Source: Paenibacillus mendelii (GTDB taxonomy: Bacteria; Bacillota; Bacilli; Paenibacillales; Paenibacillaceae). From it: DNA of 64,000 nt. The position numbers were made by a program, and so were the translations under genes. Below, one piece after another: positions 7,548 through 16,775 of this stretch. The stretch covers positions 1-64,000 of the forward strand of contig NZ_JANHOF010000001.1 of assembly GCF_024498075.1 (NCBI RefSeq), written 5' to 3'. Under the pieces are notes generated by a model. It saw nothing but the letters and a program-made list of their open reading frames with translations, was not told the DNA's origin and did not search any database. Each line of letters begins with the position of its first letter. Position 1 is the first letter of the stretch.

Positions 7548-9959
7548 TTATTTTTTCGTAACAAAACGATAGTTGAACCGCCCGCTTGGCGCAGCATCGC
7601 CGAATTGATAGAAGTCCATGATATCCCCTTCATTCTGCATATTGTCTGCCCATTTGAATTGAATATCGATCTTGGCTTTCAAGAGGCCAAGCGCTTCGCG
7701 GGGGATTGCAATTTCCACCCTTTTTCCTTTGATCGCGTAATCGGCTTGCGCAACCTCCTTCCACTTCCAGCCGCCGGTAGAAGCCTCCACGATCGCTTTG
7801 CCATTCGGGTTCACCCTGTTTACCACGAATTCATAGCCTTCCCAATTGCTGCTGCCTGTTGACTTCGTATCGATAAACAGACGCATCCAAGCCTTGTCGG
7901 TCTTTGCGGTTAAGTCTTCTGCGGTTTCCACCATAAAATAAACATTCTTGGCATCGTAGGTGACTTTTGAGAGTACAATATCATTTCTTCCGGTCGTATT
8001 CGTGTAGTGTGTACCCTTATACCCATCAGCATCGCGATGCTTGGTATTTCCTTTGTAGCTGCGGAATTCTGGACGTACATCTTCCCATTCATCCGATGTG
8101 CTGCTCAAGTTGATCGTCTTGCTTCCCGAAGCGGCTGGAGCAGGACGGACACCCTTGAATTTACGAATATAAGACACCATCTGATAATAATAATGATCCT
8201 TCAATTCTCCCTTGCTAGGCTCGACATCACGGCTGTACTCATCGTTGAATTGATCGGGGAATGCATTCGTTACCCCTCCCCAAGTTTCGTGTCTCCCTGC
8301 AACCCACTCGTTCCAGCCCGTGATGAAAATAAAATCGGGGTCCGTATCCAAGGCATAATCCCACTGTTCAGCAAAGTTAGCGCCGTACAGCTTGGAGTCC
8401 TTGCGCTTATCAACGCCGAATTGTACCGTGTGACTTCTGCCGAAGACATCCGTACCATTCATCGCTGTTAACCCCTTCGCTGCGGAATGATTCTGCGCGA
8501 CGCCGACCGTCATTTGTTCAACGCTGCCGTCCTCTTGCGTGCCGAATTTTCTTTGCGGATATACCGATAGCCATCCCCACTGATCTCCGGTCGTATCACC
8601 TGATGTATAAGAAGGCTGACCTGGACGGAAGGTGAAGAAATCTTTGATTTCCCCGCGGAGCTTATTCTCCTTCTCATCGGCAGTCTGCTGCGTCAATTTC
8701 TGCGGGTATGCCATGATAACAGGTTTGTCTTCCCAATAGAACCATAGGTCTTGATATTTATTGTTTCTGTAAATATCCAGATAGATTTGCTTCAGCGCAA
8801 CCAGCGCTTCGTCTGAAGGGCCGAAGCCTAGCATGAATGCAATTTGCGGGGTTTTGACTCCTTCGCTTCTTGCCTCGGCAAATACTTCGAGCAGAGCTGT
8901 ATAAGCAGGTTTCCAGGTGTAAGATCCGTTCGTACAGTCGAAGAAAATGACGTCAACCCCCGCATCCGCCAGCATTTCAGCATGCTTTCTCAGAACCCAG
9001 CGGTCGGTGCTGTCATAATACCCGAACAAAGGCTCATTCCAGAAATGCGGACTGCTAACTGGTCCCCATTCCGAGAAGTTCAGGTCATGAATGGCTTCCG
9101 GATTCTTCTTGATGATTTCATTCACATTCTTAGGTTCTGTAGATGGTGCAAAGTTGTAATGCCAGGTCCAATAGAATAAACCGACAAATTTATCTTTGCG
9201 CTTCTCACCAGCTTCTTCTATGCCGGGAAGTGTTCTACCAAGCCCATCTGTAGCCGTCCAAGTATCTGCGTACACATCCTTGGTCAGAAGCGCGTGGTCT
9301 GATGGATATTGGTATTGCGGTGGAGTTGTTACTTTCACGGATAAATCCAGACCGCCTGACGGTTCTCCGAATGTGACGGCAGGTGTATCCAGGTAGCTTA
9401 CTCTCGCGTAGTAACTGCCCTCCGCAAGCTGACCGTCTTCATAGGATACAATATTGGCATAATTACTCGTTGCCTTCCACACGCCGACCGATTCGACCCC
9501 ATTGCTAAGTGTCCATAAATACTCCCCTGCGTCCCACGAGTCATGTTCGAGCTTTATCCAAGCATTATCCTTGAAGTCAACGAATTCCTCACGCATGACT
9601 GGTTGGCCTTGCACGGTTTTCTCATAGCTTGAGTCAAAGCGGTATAACGAGAATGTGAGGCTGCCGATATCATTACTCCAGCTTGGTGTACTGACTTCTA
9701 TGGCATTGAATTTTGTTGTTGCGACAAACTGACCGCCGACGCTCCCGCTTGCGCCAATCGCAACTGCCACTTTGCTGCCTTCTGTGAACATATCCGCCAC
9801 AAGCGGACTCTCGGCTATACTATCGGCAGGCGGCTCCTCCTTAGTCTGTTCCAGCACAGGTGTCGGTTCCATGTTCCCCTTCGAATTCTCATTGGATTCA
9901 CAAGCAGGAATGACGAGAATGATGAGACAGAATAAGATCGGCAAGAATTTACGATACAT
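7548..9959 (-). CDS. Secreted GH99/WbsX-like glycoside hydrolase lipoprotein with N-terminal module and CBM9-like tail
   Basis: An 803-residue lipoprotein (lipobox cysteine 20). About 50-165 is a beta-rich module opening GGQFVATTKFNAIEVSTPSW that resembles repeats in two other proteins of this window. About 235-620 is a TIM-barrel-like catalytic part with FVGLFYWTWH at the start, RKHAEMLADAGVDVIFFDCTN in the middle and GWNEWVAGR towards the end; this layout is seen in GH99-like/WbsX-type proteins. About 625-803 resembles a CBM9/DOMON-like sugar-binding domain (GRNDIVLSKVTYDAKNVYF ... FKWADNMQNEGDI). The catalytic and C-terminal parts have a close paralogue at 41713-45408. It probably acts on a surface or environmental polysaccharide; the bond cleaved is unknown. 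The ribosome site before the ATG is weak. Confidence 0.8.
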   Translation of the reverse strand: MYRKFLPILFCLIILVIPACESNENSKGNMEPTPVLEQTKEEPPADSIAESPLVADMFTEGSKVAVAIGASGSVGGQFVATTKFNAIEVSTPSWSNDIGSLTFSLYRFDSSYEKTVQGQPVMREEFVDFKDNAWIKLEHDSWDAGEYLWTLSNGVESVGVWKATSNYANIVSYEDGQLAEGSYYARVSYLDTPAVTFGEPSGGLDLSVKVTTPPQYQYPSDHALLTKDVYADTWTATDGLGRTLPGIEEAGEKRKDKFVGLFYWTWHYNFAPSTEPKNVNEIIKKNPEAIHDLNFSEWGPVSSPHFWNEPLFGYYDSTDRWVLRKHAEMLADAGVDVIFFDCTNGSYTWKPAYTALLEVFAEARSEGVKTPQIAFMLGFGPSDEALVALKQIYLDIYRNNKYQDLWFYWEDKPVIMAYPQKLTQQTADEKENKLRGEIKDFFTFRPGQPSYTSGDTTGDQWGWLSVYPQRKFGTQEDGSVEQMTVGVAQNHSAAKGLTAMNGTDVFGRSHTVQFGVDKRKDSKLYGANFAEQWDYALDTDPDFIFITGWNEWVAGRHETWGGVTNAFPDQFNDEYSRDVEPSKGELKDHYYYQMVSYIRKFKGVRPAPAASGSKTINLSSTSDEWEDVRPEFRSYKGNTKHRDADGYKGTHYTNTTGRNDIVLSKVTYDAKNVYFMVETAEDLTAKTDKAWMRLFIDTKSTGSSNWEGYEFVVNRVNPNGKAIVEASTGGWKWKEVAQADYAIKGKRVEIAIPREALGLLKAKIDIQFKWADNMQNEGDIMDFYQFGDAAPSGRFNYRFVTKK

Positions 9960-10310
9960 GTTGACACTGCAGTACGGTACCTCATATCAGCAGCTGTACG
10001 GCAGCTTCCTCCCCTCTATGGTTTGTATGTACACCTTTACAATTCTAGCGTGCTGTTACATATATACTCATATGTACATAATTTACCATATATAGCTGTG
10101 TAAGCGATACCATTATTGCATTGGCCCTATCATACTTGATTGCCTTGATAATGGGGGCTTAAGGTTCATTACTTCATGATGAAGGGACTCCACACCATGA
10201 TCTACTCCTCCGAAGTCAAACAAAGAGCCTAGGCTGTTATAACCTCTGCTCCTTGTTTAGAAGTCGTTCATGAATAATCTTAGATTACGTGAAGACTTAT
10301 ATGCAGCTCT
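9960..10310. other. Intergenic region, no gene supported
   Basis: It holds the presumed promoter region of the minus-strand lipoprotein gene and AT-rich sequence. A short plus-strand frame at 10198 (MIYSSEVKQRA, then stop) vaguely recalls IS3-type OrfA starts but is too short to call. Confidence 0.5.
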
Positions 10311-11939
10311 TCAAGACAGCATGTCCACTATTGCATGATGTCCTCTTCGCTCGGCCCATTTAAGCGGCGAAGCCCACTTCTGTATACCCTCGGGGGATTT
10401 ATCGGCACCATGTTTAAGCAGAAACGCAACCATGTCTCGCTGGCCGTATTTTGCGGCCCAGCCGAGCGGGGTTGTGCCGTTCTCCTCCTCAACGGCGTTG
10501 ATATCCGCACCGTAGTCGAGCAGCAGACGAGCAAGCTCTGTATCTCCCGTCATCGCCCGCAAGTGAAGGTAGCTTACACCGAGCCAATTCGTATGATTCG
10601 GTTCCGCTCCGTGATCGAGCAGCAGCTTCACCATCTCGCTTCCGGATTGAAAGGCGTAGCTCATATAATTGCTTACATACCACCGGCCTGTCAAATCGAC
10701 TTTATAGTTCAACAGCAGTTGGACGATTGAAGTATAGCCACAGCTGGCCGCTTGCGCTAACGGGCCGTAGTCACCAGCGTTCGCGGCTGCCGGATTAACC
10801 GCTAATATTTCGCCGGCTAAATCGATCCGGCCAAGCGCGCATGCCGATGTTAGCGATACCGACCCGCCATGAGCGTACAGCATCTGCTGCATGTCATTGA
10901 AGCCGCTGTTCATCGCGATATACACCGCGTTGCCGGATGCTTCAACCTCAGCGTTCGGATCCGCTCCAGCTGCAAGCAGCAGCTTGGCACACGACATATG
11001 ATTGCCGCTCGCAGCTGCATGGAGTGCTGCGCCCCCCGACGCACCGAACTCTGGCTGACTCGGATCAGCACCGTACTCGAGCAGTGCCTCTATAACATGT
11101 ACATGCCCGTGTTTGGCAGCATAATAGAGCGGCGACCGGCCTGATGTATCCCTGATGTTCGCTTGCTCGGGATCACGCGTAAGAATCCGAAGCACATGTT
11201 CCGCATCGCCGACAGCCGCAGCTGTACCGATCTCATATTCGGCGCCCTTGGAAATCAGGTAACCGACCATAAACCAGGGGTTGCGTATCGTGTCCGTAGG
11301 CAGATCTCGATGCGGTCGATAGAAGTAATCACCCGATATCGCCAGATGAACCGGTTTACAGCCGTCCCCGCGAATCGACTCGATATCGGCGCCTCTCTCA
11401 ATCAGTAAATCGATAAGTCTCAGCTGCCTCGTCATAACAGCCCAGTGAAGGGGCGTGTTTCCGCGCTCATCACTGGAATGAAGTGCAGCTGGATCGCGGT
11501 CAAGAAACTGCATGACTTCGCCCTCATTGCGTTCGCGGATTATTGCCGCGATGGTCTCGCCAAGCGTATTGCTATGAAGTGTCCGCTCCAGATGTTCCTT
11601 TAGTAATTCTCCAATCTCAGCATATCCGCGGTCGATCGCTTTTTGCAATGGCGTATCCTGCCAGCTGATCGGCGATTTATCCGCTGCTACCGCCCCATAA
11701 CGTAGTAGCAGTTTTACGATATTTATGTGCCCTTCCCTAATTGCAAATTGAAGCGGCGAAAAATATCCCCAACTGCAGTTAGCAAGCGACGCGTCACGCC
11801 CCAACAGACTCTTCGCCAATTCGACGTCTCCGTTCTCACTAGCTACCAACATTCGCCATACATTACTGCCATACTCGCCGGTCTCAGGTAAATAGTCATC
11901 TTTAGCCAGCTCAGCTGGCGGGTTCAATCGGTCCAGCAT
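10311..11939 (-). CDS. Ankyrin-repeat protein (542 aa)
   Basis: The protein is almost entirely ankyrin repeats, about a dozen, with recurring patterns such as GNTPLHWAVMTRQLRLIDLLI, GRSPLYYAAKHGHVHVIEALL and GTTPLGWAAKYGQRDMVAFLL. There is no signal peptide or membrane helix, so it is probably cytoplasmic. The ATG at 11939 follows AGGAGG by 7 bases. Ankyrin repeats mediate protein-protein contacts; no enzymatic domain is present and the partner cannot be deduced. No gene is clearly in operon with it; a small membrane-protein frame lies just upstream on the same strand. Confidence 0.9.
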   Translation of the reverse strand: MLDRLNPPAELAKDDYLPETGEYGSNVWRMLVASENGDVELAKSLLGRDASLANCSWGYFSPLQFAIREGHINIVKLLLRYGAVAADKSPISWQDTPLQKAIDRGYAEIGELLKEHLERTLHSNTLGETIAAIIRERNEGEVMQFLDRDPAALHSSDERGNTPLHWAVMTRQLRLIDLLIERGADIESIRGDGCKPVHLAISGDYFYRPHRDLPTDTIRNPWFMVGYLISKGAEYEIGTAAAVGDAEHVLRILTRDPEQANIRDTSGRSPLYYAAKHGHVHVIEALLEYGADPSQPEFGASGGAALHAAASGNHMSCAKLLLAAGADPNAEVEASGNAVYIAMNSGFNDMQQMLYAHGGSVSLTSACALGRIDLAGEILAVNPAAANAGDYGPLAQAASCGYTSIVQLLLNYKVDLTGRWYVSNYMSYAFQSGSEMVKLLLDHGAEPNHTNWLGVSYLHLRAMTGDTELARLLLDYGADINAVEEENGTTPLGWAAKYGQRDMVAFLLKHGADKSPEGIQKWASPLKWAERRGHHAIVDMLS

Positions 11940-11961
11940 CGATTCCGCCTCCTAACATATA

Positions 11962-12285
11962 TCACATATATTTACTATAGATTTCCCTTGCATGCCTGTC
12001 CAGAAGCTGCCAACACATTATCAGCATAATGTCGAAGCCGATAAGCAAACGACCGGACGCATTCAACGGCTCACTTTGTACAGGCGGAGCCGGGTAACTC
12101 AAGTGCTGAGGGAGATGCTGAAGAAGGCTGTGAAGTTGGTAGACCAACATTAGGAGGAACAAACATGAAACCCAGCCCATCGACTGCGGATTGCTTTTAT
12201 TCATCGGTCTTAGGTGATCGGTAAAGAAGACCCAATGGTAAGGATTATGGAATTGACCAGAATAACCATTCCTCAACATTATCAT
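11962..12285 (-). CDS. Possible small membrane protein (107 aa)
   Basis: An open frame with two hydrophobic stretches (SMGWVSCLFLLMLVYQL and GRLLIGFDIMLIMCWQL) separated by a Pro-rich loop. It is not a family I recognise. Neither the first ATG (12285) nor the internal ATG (12204, MNKSNPQ) has a good ribosome site, so the gene may be spurious or start elsewhere. It ends 22 bases before the ankyrin gene's start codon. Confidence 0.33.
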   Translation of the reverse strand: MIMLRNGYSGQFHNPYHWVFFTDHLRPMNKSNPQSMGWVSCLFLLMLVYQLHSLLQHLPQHLSYPAPPVQSEPLNASGRLLIGFDIMLIMCWQLLDRHAREIYSKYM

Positions 12286-12345
12286 CTATGGTCTCGTAAT
12301 TTGAATTCTAGGAGTTGTCCTCCGACAATATTCCCATAAATTCAC

Positions 12346-12383
12346 AAAAGCCCAACAATCATGATTTGCTGATGATCGTTGGG
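12346..12383 (-). terminator. Terminator downstream of the DUF4132/AAA-stub pair
   Basis: Stem CCCAACGATCATC / GATTGTTGGG-type pairing (12351-12363 with about 12371-12383), with TTTTG following on the minus strand. It fits the end of the transcript that contains the DUF4132 gene and the stub after it. Confidence 0.7.
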
Positions 12384-12513
12384 TCTTGTTCATTTTCCTG
12401 TTTATAACTAAAGCCTCCTTGCATGCAAGTTTTCTTTGACAGTGAATGAATAGTCGGTACAGAACTTTTGGCACTCGCGTACAACTCTATCACATAATAA
12501 TTTCGTAACTTGC

Positions 12514-12741
12514 TTAATTGACGAATACTTCTTGCCGCATCGATGAAGGACTGGAGCCGAATAAACGATTCATAGCTCCCAACCAATGCCGGAAATAAAC
12601 ATGCGGTCGGTCACATCCTCGAGCTGGACTGAGCAGCCAATTCATGGGCTTGAGCCCTTGATCCAATGCTCGAAGCGCCTCAAGCTCCCTCTCATAGATC
12701 ACCTCTGGCGGAGGTTTCATCATATGTACCGTCACAGCCAT
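12514..12741 (-). pseudogene. Probable N-terminal stub of a MoxR-type AAA+ ATPase
   Basis: The first half of this 75-residue frame (PPPEVIYERELEALRALDQG, then LKPMNWLLSP) resembles the N-terminal lead-in of MoxR-like ATPases that accompany DUF4132 proteins, which typically read EELEALK..D...KP..W.LSPR. After LSP the similarity is lost, and no Walker A, Walker B or sensor motif follows in any minus-strand frame before the terminator. The frame begins 20 bases after the DUF4132 stop, the position expected for the ATPase gene. I read it as a deletion remnant; the family call rests on a short, memory-based resemblance and needs a profile search. Confidence 0.42.
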
Positions 12742-12761
12742 CTCCTCCAGGTTTCGCTATA

Positions 12762-15182
12762 CTAGCTTTCGTCAACGATTTCAGTGAATGAAGCGGTGAT
12801 CAATTCCAGCTCATAAATCGCTTCACTAAACAATTGGGGAGGTATTGCGTTTCCTTCTATTAAACCTTCGTCCCTGCTCTTGTCGTTAACGTAGCCCCTT
12901 GCTGCTGAACCATTATGGAAGAAAAATGCCTCACGAACAACAACCTCTTCCTCAAATTCACCCTCTTGGCCAACGTACGCTCCACTGAAGTTTAACTGGA
13001 TGCCGATGCCTGATCTTGGATCTTCTTTATAGAAGCAATAATACATCCCGCCGTCGATGACATCCCCTCTTGCCCATGCGAACTTCGTCATCTTGCCCTT
13101 CAGAGTCAAAGGATGCATAACTCGACCTTGAAATCGAGTGATTACAGGCTTCTGTTTCTCAGCTTCTGTCATCTGATGAATAGTACGATTAAGCTGGACG
13201 ATTGGCTGGATGATTTCGTAATCCTCCAATTGAGTCTTCCACTGCTCTATCTCATCCGCTTCCAACTCCAAGGGATGGATAAGACCAATCCTACTGTTAT
13301 CCTGTACTATGTACTCCTGTTCATTGATGGTATTGAGCGTTCCGTCTTCCATATAACGGAAAGCAGCCGCCAATTGATCGTCTCTGTAACTCCCCCAGAT
13401 CATTCCGATTGCAAAACCTTGCAGAATCGGATTCTGAACGAACAGTTTTATCCAAGTTTCAAGGTCCCATCTTCTTCCTGAGGCCAGTGCGTATTCAAGC
13501 CTTGATAGTTGGGTGGTAATGACGGTTTTGAGTGACTTCTTGATCAGCTTCACATGCTCAGCTGCTGCTTTAGCCATATCTGCATCGTCTTTATCATTCG
13601 GTTTCGGCAGCACCTTCAGCTTCTTGTCCGCAGCATCATAAATCTCCAACTCCAACCGTGTGGATAGCTTTAATGTGAAGACTCTGCTGCCGAAATTTAC
13701 GGTTTGTTCCCCGCGTTCCGAGAATCCGAGTGTTGGCACGATTCGGTCAGCCAGCGTCTCTCGATCCACGCCAAGCTCTTCAGCAGCGGAATCGAAGGCT
13801 TCTGCTGCCGCCTCTTTTACCTGACGGTACTTGAAATTGCGAGCCATGTTGTCCACCAGCATAAGTCCGCTGTCTTGACTGGAGATCGCAAGTGCGCGAA
13901 CGGCCTCGCAAGCAATCGCTCCTCTTCCACAAGGCGGCCACTCCGCCAGCTGTCGCTTCAGTAGATGCACGACATGTTCTCCGCCATGCGTGGCTGCAAG
14001 CGCCAGTACCCACTTCTTCTTGGCTTCAGCCCCCAGCTCGATCCACAGCTGCAGCAGCTCCATACTAAAGACTTGAAGGTCACTCGTATTCAGATATTGG
14101 GTGATCATTCTACCTTCATGCGAGACTGTGATCCTGGACAGCTGCGCATAGCACATCGTCCAATATTGTAGTGCTTCGACCGGAGCAATTGCATCCGTGC
14201 CTGACGCACGAACCTTGCTCGTACGATCCCATGGGATCCAGTCGAGCGCAGCTCTGTTTGTAATCGCCATTTTCTCACATGCATAGGTGAAAAAGCTGGA
14301 ATAATCGCGGAAAGACGCCGTTTGATCGGCGGGCAAATACTCCGCAATAACGGCTTTCAGACCTTCCACCGGCTCTAACTCATAAGCAGCCCGCAATGCT
14401 TCACGCGCCTCAGCTTCCTTCCATTGACCCATGATGCGAATGGCCGACTCTCTCTCAACTTTCTTCTTAGCTTGCAAACCTTTCCTGACCTCAGGAAACA
14501 GCTCGGAATGGCCGCTTAGCAATGTGATCATACTGTCACGGACGGTCTTACTGCTATCACCTAGATGCTCGATGAACAAGGTCGTATGTTTCGCAAAATC
14601 TTCAACCGCGAGCTGCTCGAGCATATATGTTCTGCCCTTAGGCGTCATATTCTTTAACTGAATAAGCACCTCTGTCCGCTTGGTTAACAATCGTGCTTTC
14701 AACCATGCCTCTGAGGATTTATAAAACACACCTTCCCGGTATTCATTGCCATAAGTGAGCAAGGTGAGCATCTCTTTGACAACAAACGAAACTAGTATTG
14801 GAAATGGGATCGTTGCGATCAGCAGATCGTATAGTTTACTATAATCCTCGTGATTGCGATCACACATTTGATAAGATAAAAAGATAGAATTGTAATAATT
14901 TTGCTCTCCTTGTATCAAGAACTGATAGACCCGGTGAACAACCGGCCATTCATAGGGAAACACAATCTTATTGCCGCGGCTGTCTTCAATTTGAAAATCA
15001 TACGCAATTTGTGAAAACGGGTAATCATCGAACTGCTCTTTCATATTGAAACTTATTGCCTCAAAGGGAAGCTCTCCGCGAAAGAACGCGATAAGCTCCT
15101 CTAGTCGTGAAGGTGGAAATGAATGTGCTTGTAACACTTGCTCAATATGCGTGAGATACGCTTGCTCGGTCGAAAAGGTCAT
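12762..15182 (-). CDS. DUF4132 family protein (806 aa)
   Basis: The N-terminal two thirds is helical with HEAT-like stretches (KTVRDSMITLLSGHSELFPEV and following). The C-terminal part (RFQGRVMHPLTLKGKMTKFAWARGDVIDGGMYYCFY to the end) carries the DUF4132 signature: a W.RGD..DGG segment followed by a beta-rich tail. DUF4132 proteins are usually encoded with MoxR ATPases and VWA or SWIM-domain partners, in gene sets proposed to act in conflict or chaperone-like roles. Here only an apparent ATPase stub follows, so the system is probably incomplete. The ATG at 15182 follows GAGGAG by 7 bases. The exact role is unknown. Confidence 0.75.
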   Translation of the reverse strand: MTFSTEQAYLTHIEQVLQAHSFPPSRLEELIAFFRGELPFEAISFNMKEQFDDYPFSQIAYDFQIEDSRGNKIVFPYEWPVVHRVYQFLIQGEQNYYNSIFLSYQMCDRNHEDYSKLYDLLIATIPFPILVSFVVKEMLTLLTYGNEYREGVFYKSSEAWLKARLLTKRTEVLIQLKNMTPKGRTYMLEQLAVEDFAKHTTLFIEHLGDSSKTVRDSMITLLSGHSELFPEVRKGLQAKKKVERESAIRIMGQWKEAEAREALRAAYELEPVEGLKAVIAEYLPADQTASFRDYSSFFTYACEKMAITNRAALDWIPWDRTSKVRASGTDAIAPVEALQYWTMCYAQLSRITVSHEGRMITQYLNTSDLQVFSMELLQLWIELGAEAKKKWVLALAATHGGEHVVHLLKRQLAEWPPCGRGAIACEAVRALAISSQDSGLMLVDNMARNFKYRQVKEAAAEAFDSAAEELGVDRETLADRIVPTLGFSERGEQTVNFGSRVFTLKLSTRLELEIYDAADKKLKVLPKPNDKDDADMAKAAAEHVKLIKKSLKTVITTQLSRLEYALASGRRWDLETWIKLFVQNPILQGFAIGMIWGSYRDDQLAAAFRYMEDGTLNTINEQEYIVQDNSRIGLIHPLELEADEIEQWKTQLEDYEIIQPIVQLNRTIHQMTEAEKQKPVITRFQGRVMHPLTLKGKMTKFAWARGDVIDGGMYYCFYKEDPRSGIGIQLNFSGAYVGQEGEFEEEVVVREAFFFHNGSAARGYVNDKSRDEGLIEGNAIPPQLFSEAIYELELITASFTEIVDES

Positions 15183-15227
15183 TAGTTAACTCCTCGCTTG
15201 TGAATGATGGAACTGCTTTGAAAAATG

Positions 15228-15299
15228 CTATACATGATGCCTTATCTTGCCTTCTAGATAAGCTGCAATCCACTCTGTGAGCGGACGGATTGTTTTCAT
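15228..15299 (-). CDS. Possible 23-aa leader peptide before the DUF4132 gene
   Basis: The minus strand encodes MKTIRPLTEWIAAYLEGKIRHHV from an ATG at 15299 to a TAG at 15228, with AGGGAT just upstream and 45 bases before the DUF4132 start. The residue composition looks protein-like (amphipathic helix). It may be a small gene, an upstream leader, or the remnant of a lost gene. Confidence 0.28.
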   Translation of the reverse strand: MKTIRPLTEWIAAYLEGKIRHHV

Positions 15300-15641
15300 T
15301 GATCCCTATCTCTTACTATTTTTAATACCGTGCGTTAGTCATGGGAATAGTGTACTATATTTCCAATTCTAACTCTACCAATACGAGTACTAGCACTACT
15401 AATGCTGTTTTCCATACATATATTGATGCATATAACTGCCCCTAATAACTTACTGGATTAGTTGAGAATTTAGGCGCGTTCACATTTTGGAAACAGATTA
15501 ATTCATTCTGCACGTTAACGAAAAGGCTGCCGAAAAAATCGGCAACCTGTTTCGTATTATGCGTGTTCTGACCCAACCTTGCGAAAGATGCGGGCTTGAA
15601 TAAGCAGGAATCACGACTCGCTTACTTCATTCTCAGATCGG
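15300..15641. other. Intergenic, AT-rich, no further gene seen
   Basis: Contains the terminator listed at 15519-15554 and the presumed promoter region of the DUF4132 gene. No protein-like frame was found. Confidence 0.5.
15519..15554 (-). terminator. Terminator after the sugar-isomerase pseudogene
   Basis: Extended hairpin with nested arms TGCCGA/TCGGCA and outer CGAAA/TTTCG pairing and one internal mismatch. Position fits the end of the minus-strand transcript stopping at 15642. Confidence 0.6.
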
Positions 15642-16402
15642 TTATACCAGTCCTGCTTCTTTCAGATTCAAGTAGCTAACCGTTGCCGTTTCGAAAGGCG
15701 TCAGGTGGCGCATCCGATCCTGCTCGACGACCATCCACTCGATACCGGTTTCCATGGCTGCCGCGATCGAGCCTCGCACATTGACAATACCGGTTCCTAC
15801 TGCTGTAAACGGATTGGAATCTGTGTAGCTGTGCATATCCTTCACATGTATGGCAGGTACACGTCCCGCCATCTTGCGCAGAACGTAGACCGGGTCGGCG
15901 CCACCGTGTGAAATCCAGGCGATGTCCATCTCGAAGAACAGAGAGGCCGGGTCCGTATATTCTGCGAGCAAATCCATCGCATTGACGCCATTGAATACGT
16001 TCCGGAATTCATGACCGTGGTTATGATAGCACAACTTGATGCCTTCTGTGGCTAATCTTGAACCGCTTCGTTGTATAGCTTGGTGTCCGATAGAATGCTT
16101 TCGTGCGTATCGCATGGTGCCCACCAGACGGTGACGCGCTTCGATTGAAGCGCCTTGGCATTGGCTAGAACCCGGTCAAGCTCATCCCGTAGCTGTTCCC
16201 GGCTAGCGCTGTAAGTCAATACTTCCAGACCGAGTCCATGGAATCGGGCCACATTATCTTCCGTCTCGCCCTCAAGCAGTTGCTCCGCCCCTTCAATGCC
16301 ACGATATCCGATCGCCGCCACTTTTTCCATCGTTCCCCAAAAATCCTGTTGGGCCTCCTCGTTGACGATTCCAATCAATCCGATATTCAGCTTATTATTC
16401 AA
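15642..16402 (-). pseudogene. Sugar phosphate isomerase/epimerase (TIM barrel), frameshifted
   Basis: Two overlapping frames together make one AP-endonuclease-2/xylose-isomerase-like protein. The first (from a TTG at 16402 behind GGAGG) gives strands 1-4 up to LYNEAVQD and then stops at 16052. The second resumes as GSRLATEGIKLCYHNHGHEF and continues to the end with metal-site elements EMDIAWISHGGADP and HVKDMH. The junction lies around 16055-16085, where a few residues expected between the two parts are also missing, so a small deletion rather than a single-base slip is likely. Intact relatives act on inositol or sugar-phosphate derivatives. If the reading is correct, the gene is inactive; a sequencing error is the alternative. 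Confidence 0.8.
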
Positions 16403-16544
16403 TCGGTACGACCTCCCTACAGTTTATCGCAACCGTCAATCATGTTGTTTATGCCTAATACGCTGCGTGATCATTATTTCCATTCGCCGCTCCCGACGGA
16501 AAACCTGTTAGTAAAATCACTTCTTTTCCATTATAACTGAAAGA

Positions 16545-16775
16545 TCAATAAGTATAATCGCGGTCATCACTTGCTAGACCAAAAGCAATTCGAATGACGT
16601 AAAAACCCTTAGTCGTCTCAATCTTGAGATTGACGTTATATGCCCCTCCAAGGTCTCCATGATTATGTACAAACTTACCTAAGCAATATTCCTTACATAT
16701 GCACTCCATTTCTAGACGATCTGGCGTATGTCTGAACAAGGGATCGTTATCTGGGTAGCCGGTTTTTACTGTCAT
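16545..16775 (-). pseudogene. Truncated aminoglycoside phosphotransferase-like protein
   Basis: The frame from ATG 16775 (AGGTGG site upstream) ends after 76 residues. Residues from about 25 (MECICKEYCLGKF) through GDLGGAYNVNLKIETTKGFYVIRI look like the N-lobe of APH/choline-kinase-type phosphotransferases, which begin with a glycine-rich segment, then a beta hairpin ending in YVLRI. The nucleotide-binding Lys region and the catalytic HxDxxxxN part are absent and no continuation was found downstream, so only a fragment remains. Confidence 0.45.

Noticed and set aside
10198..10281. Possible IS3-type OrfA remnant (MIYSSEVKQRA, stop)
   Set aside because: Only 11 codons before a stop, with no further similarity downstream and no inverted repeats.
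12286..12474. 62-codon minus-strand frame
   Set aside because: Overlaps the terminator at 12346-12383, has no ribosome site and no protein-like pattern.
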